37,132 nucleotides of DNA from Candidatus Desulfaltia bathyphila (GCA_014381545.1 JACNLL010000072.1:1-37132), one strand, 5' to 3'; shown: positions 13,912 through 21,771, counted from the stretch's first letter. Notes: generated by a model from the letters alone, not told the origin. Numbers and translations: made by a program.

Positions 13912-14084
13912 GCGGTTCGCAGCCCTATGTCGCGGCCAAGTTTTTCAGACATGAGCCACTTGTGTCGCAAAATTTTCGGCCAAAGCTCGGCAGCGACATC
14001 CGGGGCAAACTTCGAGTCGCTGAGCTCGAATATCTTGCCTGCACAGGCTTCTGGTAATAGCGTATCTGTATTATTTTCGTTCAC
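13908..14084 (-). CDS. 58-aa ORF coupled to DUF1007 (DUF4032-like stretch)
   Basis: A GTG at 14084 with GGAGG 6 bases upstream opens 58 codons ending in a TGA that overlaps the DUF1007 ATG (ATGA), so the two are translationally coupled. The sequence contains FELSDSKFAPDVAAELWPK and ILRHKWLMSEKLGRDIGLR. The second block resembles the H-K/R-W-x-L-S-E-x-x-G-R-D-V-G motif of DUF4032-type proteins, from memory. It is soluble, has no signal peptide, and may be complete or the remnant of a larger gene. Function is unknown. A possible promoter on the same strand (TTGCTG at 14178-14173, TATCAT at 14155-14150, 17-base spacer) lies upstream. Confidence 0.5.
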   Translation of the reverse strand: MNENNTDTLLPEACAGKIFELSDSKFAPDVAAELWPKILRHKWLMSEKLGRDIGLRTA

Positions 14085-14149
14085 GATTTACCTCCGGCGG
14101 TTTACCTGTTTTCCCCTCACCATTTAAATGCATTGTTTTTAGCAAAATT

Positions 14150-14178
14150 ATGATATAAAAACTTTATAAGTTCAGCAA
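14150..14178 (-). promoter_or_regulatory. Possible promoter of the 58-aa ORF/DUF1007/permease group
   Basis: TTGCTG, a 17-base spacer and TATCAT read on the minus strand within an AT-rich stretch, about 65 bases before the GTG start. The -10 is good and the -35 is poor. Confidence 0.3.
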
Positions 14179-14216
14179 GTATAATTATAATATCAAGTAT
14201 CAAGAAGCTTATTTTA

Positions 14217-14322
14217 TTGAAGAACCCTGTAGCAAGCTACAGGGAATGTTCTGCCTGACGGCAGTGCTTCGCAGCGACCGTAAGGAAGTTAGCCATTTTT
14301 AGATTCGCTCGCTATTGCGGTT
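14217..14322 (-). repeat. REP-like element family R, copy C (inverted)
   Basis: Read on the minus strand it has the family order: AACCGCAATAGCGAGCGAAT, TAAAAATGGCTAACTTCC, TTACGGTCG, and the terminal hairpin CCCTGTAGCTTGCTACAGGG followed by TTCTTCAAT. It lies 36 bases upstream of the reductase start and separates the divergent genes. Confidence 0.8.
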
Positions 14323-14357
14323 AAATATCGGATAACTCTGATAACAGGAAATAAAAA

Positions 14358-16271
14358 ATGAGCTTTTCTCATCTTTTTTCACCTGCCCAAATCGGCAAAT
14401 GCTCTCTCAAAAACAGAATCATCATGGCCCTTTTCCCCACAAAATACGCTACAGAAAGCAAGGTTAATCCCAAAATAAAGGAGTTTTACAGGGCAAGGGC
14501 AAAAGGCGGCGCTGCTCTGATTGTTCTGGACTGTCCCTGCCTCGATTACCCAAAAGCATATAAAGGGCCACATGAACTCCGCTTTGATCTGGAAGAATAC
14601 GCGACAGGCATAAAGGAGCTCCTCAACGTCATTCATGAAGAAGGCTCCAAGGCCTTTATGCAGCTCAATTATCCAAAAGAAAGAGTTGTCGGGCAAGAGA
14701 TTGCCGGCGCCAGGAAAAAAGGAGACGGCTGGGTAGTTTCTCTCGCTAATGCCATGTCTCTTGATGAGGCTGATGAGATACTTGAAATTATGGCCAACGG
14801 CGCCAAAAAAGCGAAAGAAACAGGTTACGACGGGGTGGAAATTCAGGCAAGCTATGGCGACCTTATTGCCCAGCTTCTTTCCCCGCTTCTTAACAAACGA
14901 AGCGATGAGTTGGGCGGGACCGTAGAAAATCGGGCTCGCTTCCTGACCCGGTTGATTAAAAAAGTCAAAGCAGCGGCAGGCAGAGACTTTCCGGTAATGA
15001 TAAAACTTGTCTGTGATGAATTTGTTCCCGGTGGATTGGGCATAGATGACAGCAGGAAGATAGCCGGACTCACGGAAGATGCGGGAGCTGACGCCATTGT
15101 GGCAAATGCAGGCAACAAATCCACGAAATTTATTACCATCCCCACCCAGGAGTCTCCTCCCGGGCCGTTGATCGATCTGGCCGCCCGGATAAAGGAGTCG
15201 ATCAGCATACCGGTTGTCGCCATAGGAAAGATAAACAGTCCTGATATGGCTGATAAGATCATTGGCAGAAAAAAGGCCGACTTTGTTGCTATGGCCAGGG
15301 AGCTGGTCGCTGATCCGGATCTTCCACAAAAAGCTGCATCCAACATGGTAGATGATATTAACAGATGCGTCTTTTGCCTGGAAGATTGCGCTGAAAAAGG
15401 GGTCCCTGGAATTGGAAGATGCTGCACGGTTAATCCATTTGCGGGTCTTGAATATTCATGGAAGATTTCACCGGCTTCAAAGAAAAAAAGACTGCTCGTA
15501 ATCGGTGGTGGACCAAGCGGCATGCAGGCAGCCATAATAGCGGACAAAAGAGGATACAATGTAGAATTATGGGAGCAGTCAGATCAGTTAGGCGGCCAGG
15601 CCAGGCTGGCAAGCATAGCCCCATTTAAAGAAGAAATGTCGGAGATACTCCGCTATCTGAAACACTCTCTCAATAAGAGCAAGGTAAGGGTTCGCCTCGG
15701 ACATAAGGCCGATCTTACTGAAATTATTGCTCTTGCGCCGAACGTGGTTATTGTGGCTACCGGTTCACGTTCGAGGCGTCCTCCTGTTCCCGGAATCGAC
15801 TCTGATCTTGTAACAGATGCCAGGCAGGTCTATGAAAGCCGGTCTGTCGCCGGCCAAAAGATAGTCATTATCGGTGGAGGCGACATCGGTTGTGAAACAG
15901 CGGACTGGCTTGCCGGGCCTGAAAAGAAAGTAACCGTGGTGGAGATACTGCCCAAACTGCTTACCAGAATGAAAAAAATCCCGAGAGAACGGCTATTATC
16001 AAGGCTTTCTGAAAAAAGGGTCGCCATTTTTACCGAAACCCAGACTACCTCTATTAAAGAAAACACGGTGTACCTCAGGAAGAAGGACGGTGAGGAATTG
16101 AGCATAGAGGCAGACAAGGTAATCATTGCTATACATCCGGAGCCGGAAGATAGCCTGTTTCAGGCTCTAAAAGATAAGATCAAACAGGTAATTGCCGTGG
16201 GTGATGCAGCATCACCGGGCAATATTGGTTCAGCTTTAAGGAGCGCCACCGACGCTGCACTGAAGATCTGA
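14358..16271 (+). CDS. OYE/2,4-dienoyl-CoA reductase-type Fe-S flavoprotein
   Basis: A 637-residue protein with the three-part layout of FadH/trimethylamine dehydrogenase relatives: an N-terminal FMN TIM barrel (about 1-330), a 4Fe-4S motif C337-x2-C340-x3-C344-x11-C356, then an FAD/NAD(P)H-binding half (LLVIGGGPSGMQAA near 380, IVIIGGGDIGCETA near 505, IAVGDAAS near 610). It should pass electrons from NAD(P)H via FAD and the cluster to FMN and reduce an enoate-type substrate. Oddly, the barrel block that is usually G-x-E-I-H-x-A-H-G-Y reads GVEIQASYGDLI, so the positions normally His, His and Tyr are Gln163, Tyr166 and Asp168. The substrate is therefore probably unusual. No operon partner is visible. 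AGGAAAT precedes the ATG. Confidence 0.8.
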   Translation: MSFSHLFSPAQIGKCSLKNRIIMALFPTKYATESKVNPKIKEFYRARAKGGAALIVLDCPCLDYPKAYKGPHELRFDLEEYATGIKELLNVIHEEGSKAFMQLNYPKERVVGQEIAGARKKGDGWVVSLANAMSLDEADEILEIMANGAKKAKETGYDGVEIQASYGDLIAQLLSPLLNKRSDELGGTVENRARFLTRLIKKVKAAAGRDFPVMIKLVCDEFVPGGLGIDDSRKIAGLTEDAGADAIVANAGNKSTKFITIPTQESPPGPLIDLAARIKESISIPVVAIGKINSPDMADKIIGRKKADFVAMARELVADPDLPQKAASNMVDDINRCVFCLEDCAEKGVPGIGRCCTVNPFAGLEYSWKISPASKKKRLLVIGGGPSGMQAAIIADKRGYNVELWEQSDQLGGQARLASIAPFKEEMSEILRYLKHSLNKSKVRVRLGHKADLTEIIALAPNVVIVATGSRSRRPPVPGIDSDLVTDARQVYESRSVAGQKIVIIGGGDIGCETADWLAGPEKKVTVVEILPKLLTRMKKIPRERLLSRLSEKRVAIFTETQTTSIKENTVYLRKKDGEELSIEADKVIIAIHPEPEDSLFQALKDKIKQVIAVGDAASPGNIGSALRSATDAALKI

Positions 16272-16318
16272 TACAGGAACTATTCCGTCGTAAATCAAAC
16301 ACAACTTCATTTATTTGC

Positions 16319-16347
16319 TTGACAAAATGGTTTAATATGTCTATTTT
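16319..16347 (+). promoter_or_regulatory. Sigma-70-type promoter for the EF-G gene
   Basis: TTGACA at 16319-16324, a 17-base spacer and TATTTT at 16342-16347. Transcription would begin near 16354 and include the hairpins at 16357-16421 in the leader. Confidence 0.55.
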
Positions 16348-16356
16348 TTAAAAAAG

Positions 16357-16428
16357 TTATACCAAAATAGACAGCAAAAAATCCCGCATCTGGTATAAAG
16401 TTTCCAAATGCGGGGTTTTTTATTTTTT
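16357..16428 (+). terminator. Terminator hairpin with an overlapping alternative hairpin in the EF-G leader
   Basis: The main stem AAAAAATCCCGCAT/ATGCGGGGTTTTTT (16376-16389 with 16408-16421, one G-U) is followed by another T6 tract, a classical intrinsic terminator. An 8-bp alternative stem TTATACCA/TGGTATAA (16357-16364 with 16391-16398) encloses the terminator's 5' arm in its loop. It can be the terminator of the upstream reductase, a leader attenuator of EF-G, or both; the promoter upstream of it favours a role in the EF-G leader. Confidence 0.7.
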
Positions 16429-16453
16429 ATAGATATAGAGGAAAAAAGCATAA

Positions 16454-18541
16454 ATGGAACACGATATCCAAAAAGTTAGAAACATAGGTATCAGCGCACA
16501 CATTGATTCGGGCAAAACCACCCTTACTGAAAGAGTTCTCTTTTACACAAAGCGTATACATGCCATCCACGACGTCAAAGGAAAAGACGGTATAGGGGCA
16601 ACCATGGATTCCATGGAGCTTGAAAAGGAGCGCGGAATTACTATAGCTTCGGCAGCCACATACTGTTCATGGCAGGGCCATGAAATCAATATTATCGATA
16701 CTCCCGGCCACGTTGACTTCACAATTGAGGTTGAACGATCTCTCAGAGTCCTTGACGGCGCCATACTGGTGCTGTGTTCTGTTGGAGGCGTTCAGTCCCA
16801 GTCGATTACAGTTGACATGCAGATGAAAAGATACAAAATTCCATGTGTTGCTTTTATCAACAAATGTGACAGAAGCGGTGCAAATCCTCTTCGCGTAATT
16901 GATCAATTAGAGGGAAAACTGGGTCATAATGCAATAGCAATGCAGATCCCAATCGGGATTGAAGCAGATTTTACAGGGGTTGTTGACCTTGTCTCCATGA
17001 AGGCAATCTATTTTGATGGCGACAATGGAGAAAATGTTCGCATAGAAGACATCCCGGAAAATCTTCTTGCCGAAGCTATGGAAAAACGTGAAGAGCTTAT
17101 TGATGCAGCCTCTATGTATTCAGACGAACTTACAGAAGCTATTCTGGAAGAGAAAGAAATCGCCGAAGACCTGATTATCGATGCAGTGCGCAAAGGAACT
17201 CTGAGCCGGGAAATGACGCCGGTTTTTATGGGATCGGCTTATAAAAACAAAGGGGTCCAAACTCTCCTTGATGCTGTAGTAAATCTTTTACCCTGTCCGC
17301 GTGATGTTGAAAACGAGGCGCTTGACATGGAGAAAAATGAAGCGCCGGTAATCATGAACAGTGATCCGGAAAAACCGGTTGTTGCCCTTGCCTTCAAGCT
17401 GGAAGACGGCCAGTATGGCCAGCTGACGTACATACGCGTATATCAGGGAACCCTTGCCAAGGGTTCTTCTGTCGTTAACATACGCAATGGCAAAAAAATT
17501 AAGATCGGCAGGCTTGTTCGCATGCACGCAGATCAGATGGAGGATATTGAGGCCATACCTGCCGGATATATCGGAGCCCTGTTTGGAATAGACTGTATTT
17601 CCGGAGATACATTTATTGCTCCCGGGCTGAACCTCAGCATGACATCAATGTTTGTGCCCAATCCTGTGATTTCCCTCGCCATTGCTCCAAAGAACAATAA
17701 TGCCAGAATAAATATGTCAAAGGCTTTGGGCCGGTTCACCAAAGAGGACCCGACCTTCAAGACTTATGTGGATGATGAAACCAATGATACTATTATTGAA
17801 GGTATGGGTGAACTCCACCTTGAAGTATATGTTGAAAGAATGCGCAGAGAATACAACGCCGAAGTAACAACAGACAAGCCTCGCGTGGCTTACAGGGAAA
17901 CTATTACCAGGATGGCCGAATTCAACTATATACACAAAAAACAAACAGGCGGCGCAGGGCAGTATGGCCGGGTTGCGGGTTACATGGAACCTGTTACCTC
18001 CGAAGATTTTGTATTTGAAAACAAAATCGTTGGAGGAAAAATTCCATCCCAGTTTATTGCCTCGTGTGAAAAAGGCTTCAGGAACTGCCTTGCAAAGGGG
18101 CCCAAAATGGGATTTCCTGTTACCGGCGTAAAGATAGTTATTAATGATGGGGCATCGCACTCTGTTGATTCTTCTGAAATGGCATTCCAGGCAGCCGCTC
18201 GCGGAGCTTTTCTTGAAGGGTATGCAAAGGCCAAAGCGGTTATTCATGAGCCGATAATGAAAGTGGTTGTTGAAACACCGACTGAGTTTCAGGGTTCAGC
18301 CATGGGTCTTTTAAATCAACGAAGGGGAATGATTATAAGCTGTCAGGATGAAGGAACCCTTTGCGCTATCGAAGCTCAGGTGCCATTAGCTGAAATGTTC
18401 GGTTTTTCAACTGTTTTAAGGTCGTCTACACAGGGCAAGGCTCAATTTACCATGGAATTTGCCATTTACAAGCAGGTGCCCCAATCGATTGCCGAAGAAC
18501 TGATCGAACAGGCAGCAAAAGAAAAAAAGAATACGGCATAA
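16454..18541 (+). CDS. fusA: Elongation factor G, mitochondrial-EFG1-like (spdEFG type)
   Basis: A 695-residue translational GTPase with all five EF-G domains. The P-loop AHIDSGKT is at 15-22 (bacterial EF-G usually has AHIDAGKT), G2 lies in RGITI (60-64), the DTPGH motif near 85 and NKCD near 138. The block [20 protein letters not shown] (41-60) is the hallmark of mitochondrial EFG1 and the related spirochaete/planctomycete/delta-proteobacterial EF-G, which work in translocation while a second paralogue handles ribosome recycling. It is not in a str operon with rpsL/rpsG/tuf; it stands alone behind its own leader and is followed after 29 bases by a P-loop ATPase gene. Confidence 0.92.
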   Translation: MEHDIQKVRNIGISAHIDSGKTTLTERVLFYTKRIHAIHDVKGKDGIGATMDSMELEKERGITIASAATYCSWQGHEINIIDTPGHVDFTIEVERSLRVLDGAILVLCSVGGVQSQSITVDMQMKRYKIPCVAFINKCDRSGANPLRVIDQLEGKLGHNAIAMQIPIGIEADFTGVVDLVSMKAIYFDGDNGENVRIEDIPENLLAEAMEKREELIDAASMYSDELTEAILEEKEIAEDLIIDAVRKGTLSREMTPVFMGSAYKNKGVQTLLDAVVNLLPCPRDVENEALDMEKNEAPVIMNSDPEKPVVALAFKLEDGQYGQLTYIRVYQGTLAKGSSVVNIRNGKKIKIGRLVRMHADQMEDIEAIPAGYIGALFGIDCISGDTFIAPGLNLSMTSMFVPNPVISLAIAPKNNNARINMSKALGRFTKEDPTFKTYVDDETNDTIIEGMGELHLEVYVERMRREYNAEVTTDKPRVAYRETITRMAEFNYIHKKQTGGAGQYGRVAGYMEPVTSEDFVFENKIVGGKIPSQFIASCEKGFRNCLAKGPKMGFPVTGVKIVINDGASHSVDSSEMAFQAAARGAFLEGYAKAKAVIHEPIMKVVVETPTEFQGSAMGLLNQRRGMIISCQDEGTLCAIEAQVPLAEMFGFSTVLRSSTQGKAQFTMEFAIYKQVPQSIAEELIEQAAKEKKNTA

Positions 18542-18570
18542 ATTAAGATTACAAAGAAAGGAATTTTAAC

Positions 18571-19266
18571 ATGACAAAAAAGGATGTTAGCCTCTACAAT
18601 CCGTTAAGCTTTATAGGTTATGAAACCGAAAATATCATCCCTGAAGGAGGGTTTGGAGCCGTGCTTGCACGTGCTGGTGTTGGTAAAACAGCCTTTTTGG
18701 TGCAGATTGCAATAAGCGCCCTTCTTCAAGGCAAAAATGTTCTCCATATCAGCCTCGATAATCCTGTAGACAAGGTTAGTTTATGGTATAAAGAAGTTTT
18801 CAGCAACCTTGTAAAACAATGTAAAACAGACCGGCTATGGGAAAATATATTGCCGCACAGATTTATCATGACTTTCAAGGTTGAGGGCTTCAGCGTTCCC
18901 AAGCTTGAAGAAAGACTCACAGATTTAACCGAGCAGAATATATTTTTTCCGGATATGGTAGTTATTGATGGGCTTCCCTTTGATGAATCAACACGAAATT
19001 CTCTTCCTGATTTAAAGGCCCTCGCAAAAAAACACTCAATGCATGTCTGGTTTGCCGTACGCATACACCGTCATGAACAGCAGAACACGGACGGTATGCC
19101 GGTCCCTTTTTCTAAAGTGGCTGATCTGTTTGATGTCGCTATCCAGCTTAAACCTGAAGGCAGGGAAATACATGTGCGAACCTTAAAAGGAAGCGCTAAA
19201 GCTGTTGAACATCCCATATTGCTCTTAGACCCTTCTACAATGATGATAAAAAAGTCTTCATTGTAA
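18571..19266 (+). CDS. RecA/KaiC-like P-loop ATPase of unknown role
   Basis: A 231-residue soluble protein with Walker A ARAGVGKT at 33-40 and Walker B FPDMVVIDGL at about 126-135. Between them is LLQGKNVLHISLDNPVDKV, the strand-helix arrangement of RecA/DnaB/KaiC-fold ATPases. The C-terminal part (DLFDVAIQLKPEGREIHV) is typical of the last strands of this core, so it is essentially a bare ATPase core with no added domain. AAAGGAA precedes the ATG. It is 29 bases after the EF-G stop without an intervening terminator, so probably co-transcribed with it. I do not recognise a named family; a function in translation or in a motility/regulatory switch would be a guess. Confidence 0.6.
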   Translation: MTKKDVSLYNPLSFIGYETENIIPEGGFGAVLARAGVGKTAFLVQIAISALLQGKNVLHISLDNPVDKVSLWYKEVFSNLVKQCKTDRLWENILPHRFIMTFKVEGFSVPKLEERLTDLTEQNIFFPDMVVIDGLPFDESTRNSLPDLKALAKKHSMHVWFAVRIHRHEQQNTDGMPVPFSKVADLFDVAIQLKPEGREIHVRTLKGSAKAVEHPILLLDPSTMMIKKSSL

Positions 19267-19401
19267 TTTTAATCAGCCCCATCATTACCTGGTCGCATTT
19301 TGGAGATTATGATGTTATTGACATTTTGTCATTATTATGAAATATTATCAGTGAGATAAAATTACTTGTAATCGAACTGAATATAGGTTTAAGAAGGCCT
19401 G

Positions 19402-20164
19402 ATGCGTCCTTGTAATATTGAAGAAAAAAGCCTGGCAAAACAAAGATGCGAGACCCTTGAAAAATGTTCAATTTTGTTCGAGTACAAGGAAGGCGAAAAT
19501 TGAGCGCTGATGCTTCACTTCGTGTAACCAGAGGAATATATTGAATATTTCGAGGATTGAAATTTGAGCCTGACGCAGTAATCGGGCAAAAGGGGGCATT
19601 TTGCAAAGGTCTCGATGCAAATGGGCCGGTACAGATCTTCTTTATATTGAGTATCATGACAATGAATGGGGTATTCCGTTGCATAATGATCGCAAATTAT
19701 TTGAGCTTCTTATACTTGAAGGAATGCAGGCCGGATTAAGCTGGATAACCATCTTGAAAAAGAGACAAAACTATAGGAAAGCATTCAACAATTTCGATGC
19801 CGAACAAATCGCGGGGTATGATTCCAATAAAATCGTTCAACTTCTCTCAAACAAAGGAATCATTCGAAACAAACTAAAAATCGAAGCCACAGTTCAAAAC
19901 GCAAGAGCATTTCTATCTGTTCAAAAAGAGTTCGGCAGCTTTGATACATATGCCTGGCGGTTTATTGGCGGCAAACCGATAAAAAACGCGTGGAAAACTC
20001 ATGAGGAGATTCCTTCAAAGACGGATGCGTCAATAACTATGAGCGTTGATTTGAAAAAGAGGGGATTTAAATTTACAGGTCCGACAATCTGTTATGCGTT
20101 TATGCAGGCTGCAGGAATGGTCAATGATCATATTGTTGATTGTTTCAGGTATCATGAAATCTGA
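19402..20164 (+). CDS. tag: DNA-3-methyladenine glycosylase I, 5' end rebuilt by a MITE insertion
   Basis: The current reading frame runs from a TTG at 19601 (AGGGGG 5 bases upstream) and gives 187 residues: MQRSRCKWAGTDLLYIEY, then HDNEWGIP, EGMQAGLSWITILKKR, and ending NDHIVDC. Zinc ligands C6, H19, H177 and C181 of the Tag family are all present, so the enzyme can still excise 3-methyladenine. The ancestral start is probably the ATG at 19402 (MRPCNIEEKSLAKQ then RCKW after removing the insert); it is cut off by the 164-bp element at 19450-19613, which brings an in-frame stop and a frameshift. The present start codon and ribosome site lie inside the element's right end. The gene stands alone between the ATPase and the glycosyltransferase. 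Confidence 0.85.
19445..19618. mobile_element. MITE-like element with 5-bp target duplication GATGC
   Basis: A 164-bp element (19450-19613) with inverted ends GAGACCCTTGAAAAATG and CATTTTGCAAAGGTCTC (15 of 17 match), flanked by GATGC at 19445-19449 and 19614-19618. It carries the central near-palindrome GGAATATATTGAATATTTC and no ORF. It sits inside the 5' coding part of tag. The remaining non-coding sequence from 19267 to 19401 shows nothing I recognise. Confidence 0.85.
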
Positions 20165-20211
20165 AAAACATAAAAACAAAGGATCGCCAAGTTAAAAAGG
20201 GGTATAAAAAA

Positions 20212-21495
20212 ATGACTTGCAGTGCATCCTCAAGCAGAAGACAAAATATCGGATTTGTCTCAACCCGCATTGCGGGAACAGATGGTGTCTCCCTGGAAAT
20301 TGCAAAATGGGCTGACGTTTTTGAAAAGGAAGGATTTAACTGCTTTTATTTTGCCGGTGAGCTTGAACAACCTCCGGATTGTTCGTACCTTGCGGAAGAA
20401 GCCCATTTCAAACACCCTGACATCAAGCATATTAACCAAAACTGCTTTGGAGCCCGCACACGATCACGCTCCATAACAAAAAAGATTCATGAAACTTGTC
20501 AAAAAATAAAGGATCATCTTTATCAATTCATCGAAAAATTCAACATCGATCTTTTGGTCCCTGAAAATGCTCTGTCAATACCGCTCAATATTCCTCTCGG
20601 CATTGCCATTACAGAAGTAATATCAGAAACCGGAATGCCTGTAATAGCTCACCATCATGATTTTTTCTGGGAACGGCAGAATCTCATGACCAACACTGTC
20701 TGGGAATACATCAACATGGCCTTTCCGCCCCATCTGCCGTCAATCTGGCATGTGGTAATCAATTCTTCCGCAGCCAACCAGTTAAGTCTCAGAACAGGGA
20801 TTTCAGCAACTATCATCCCGAATGTAATGGACTTTGACAATCCGCCGGCTCCTCTTGATGATTATGCATCTGATGTGCGAGAAGCCCTTGGAATTGAAGA
20901 TGATGAGCTTTTTATTCTCCAGCCCACAAGGGTTGTAGAACGTAAAGGAATTGAACATGCAATAGAACTTATCAACAGGCTGGGAATGAAGGCCAAACTC
21001 GTTATTTCACACGCCTCTGGTGATGAGGGCCATGATTATGAACAGAGGCTAAAGAAATATTCAAAGCTGATGAATGTTAACACGGTTTTTGTTTCAGATA
21101 TTATTAATGAACAGAGAGGATATACCAAAACAGGAAAGAAAATCTACGATCTTAATGATATTTATCCACATGCCGACCTTGTCACTTATCCTTCCTATGT
21201 TGAAGGTTTCGGCAATGCTTTTCTTGAAGCAATATATTTCCGTAAACCGATAGTAGTAAACACTTATGCAATTTACACGATGGATATCAAGCCAAAAGGG
21301 TTTTCTGCAATAGAAATTAACGGGTATGTAACAGAAAAATCGGTTCGCGAGGCTAAAAAAGTTCTAACAGACCCGGAGTATTACAACAAAATGGTTACTT
21401 GCAACTATGAGATAGCCAGGCGTTACTATTCTTACTCTGTTCTTCATCAAAAACTTAAAAACCTTATTTTAGACTGCATGACTCACAAAGGCTAA
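20212..21495 (+). CDS. GT4-family glycosyltransferase (mannosylglucosylglycerate-synthase-like)
   Basis: A 427-residue GT-B protein. The N-terminal lobe opens IGFVSTRIAGTDGVSLE (donor-side glycine-rich loop) and contains AHHHDFFWERQNL; the C-terminal lobe has PTRVVERKGIEHAI and the GT4 nucleotide-sugar block SYVEGFGNAFLEAIYF. The pattern of the first half resembles, from memory, the family annotated as mannosylglucosylglycerate synthase, which makes a compatible solute; a generic retaining glycosyltransferase is the safer call. No other solute-synthesis gene is next to it. It is soluble, with no membrane segment. The selenoprotein gene follows after 13 bases, so the two may share a transcript. 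Confidence 0.7.
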   Translation: MTCSASSSRRQNIGFVSTRIAGTDGVSLEIAKWADVFEKEGFNCFYFAGELEQPPDCSYLAEEAHFKHPDIKHINQNCFGARTRSRSITKKIHETCQKIKDHLYQFIEKFNIDLLVPENALSIPLNIPLGIAITEVISETGMPVIAHHHDFFWERQNLMTNTVWEYINMAFPPHLPSIWHVVINSSAANQLSLRTGISATIIPNVMDFDNPPAPLDDYASDVREALGIEDDELFILQPTRVVERKGIEHAIELINRLGMKAKLVISHASGDEGHDYEQRLKKYSKLMNVNTVFVSDIINEQRGYTKTGKKIYDLNDIYPHADLVTYPSYVEGFGNAFLEAIYFRKPIVVNTYAIYTMDIKPKGFSAIEINGYVTEKSVREAKKVLTDPEYYNKMVTCNYEIARRYYSYSVLHQKLKNLILDCMTHKG

Positions 21496-21508
21496 GGAGA
21501 AATAAACC

Positions 21509-21736
21509 ATGGCAGAGAAAATTTTGATCTTTGGGAAAAATACTTGACCTTACACAACAGCGGCTCGTGAAGCTTTTGTGAAAAAGGGCAGAGAGGTGGA
21601 ATATTTTGATGTTTTATCAGATGCCGACAAACTAAATACAATGCTTAAATATTCTGATGGAACGCGGAAGGTCCCTGTTATTGTTGACCAGGGAAAGATA
21701 GCCATAGGCTTTAATGGAAGATCGTGAGGCGTTTAG
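21509..21736 (+). CDS. Glutaredoxin-like selenoprotein with two UGA-encoded Sec residues (Uxx-star type)
   Basis: Reading through two TGA codons gives 75 residues: MAEKILIFGKNT-U-PYTTA.., AAREAFVKKGREVEYFDVL, GTRKVPVIVDQG, GFNGRS-U-GV-stop. The first TGA (21545-21547) is at the place of the redox Cys of the thioredoxin-fold C-P-Y-T motif; VPVIVDQG is the cis-Pro strand of glutaredoxins. The second TGA (21725-21727) gives a C-terminal U-G-V-stop, which fits the family I recall as 'UXX-star (seleno)protein'. Each TGA is followed by a hairpin suited to be a bacterial SECIS (see the two entries). AAGGAGA precedes the ATG. SelA is encoded 3.8 kb away. It is 13 bases after the glycosyltransferase. 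A conventional gene call would miss it, as no frame over 60 codons is open. Confidence 0.85.
21553..21580 (+). promoter_or_regulatory. Putative SECIS hairpin for the first UGA
   Basis: CACAA (21553-21557) pairs with TTGTG (21576-21580) and AGC (21559-21561) with GCT (21572-21574), with a C/T internal mismatch and a 10-base loop GGCTCGTGAA. It begins 5 bases after the TGA, where bacterial SECIS elements lie, and its loop has G and U bases as expected for SelB contact. Confidence 0.6.
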
Positions 21737-21737
21737 G

Positions 21738-21761
21738 CATGCCGGCTGTATGCCGGCAATG
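21738..21761 (+). promoter_or_regulatory. Putative SECIS hairpin for the second UGA
   Basis: A perfect 7-bp stem TGCCGGC/GCCGGCA (21740-21746 with 21752-21758) with loop TGTAT, starting 12 bases after the second TGA and just past the final TAG. The loop contains GU. There is no T tract after it, so it is not a terminator. Confidence 0.55.
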
Positions 21762-21771
21762 ATATGTATTT

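Noticed and set aside
14379-15559. 316-aa and 235-aa minus-strand ORFs
   Set aside because: Shadows of the flavoprotein reductase gene; no motif or ribosome site.
17717-18247. 176-aa minus-strand ORF
   Set aside because: Antisense to EF-G, a certain gene.
21509-21736. Pseudogene with two nonsense codons
   Set aside because: Both interruptions are TGA, both fall at redox-type positions, the rest of the frame is clean, hairpins follow each TGA and selA is nearby.
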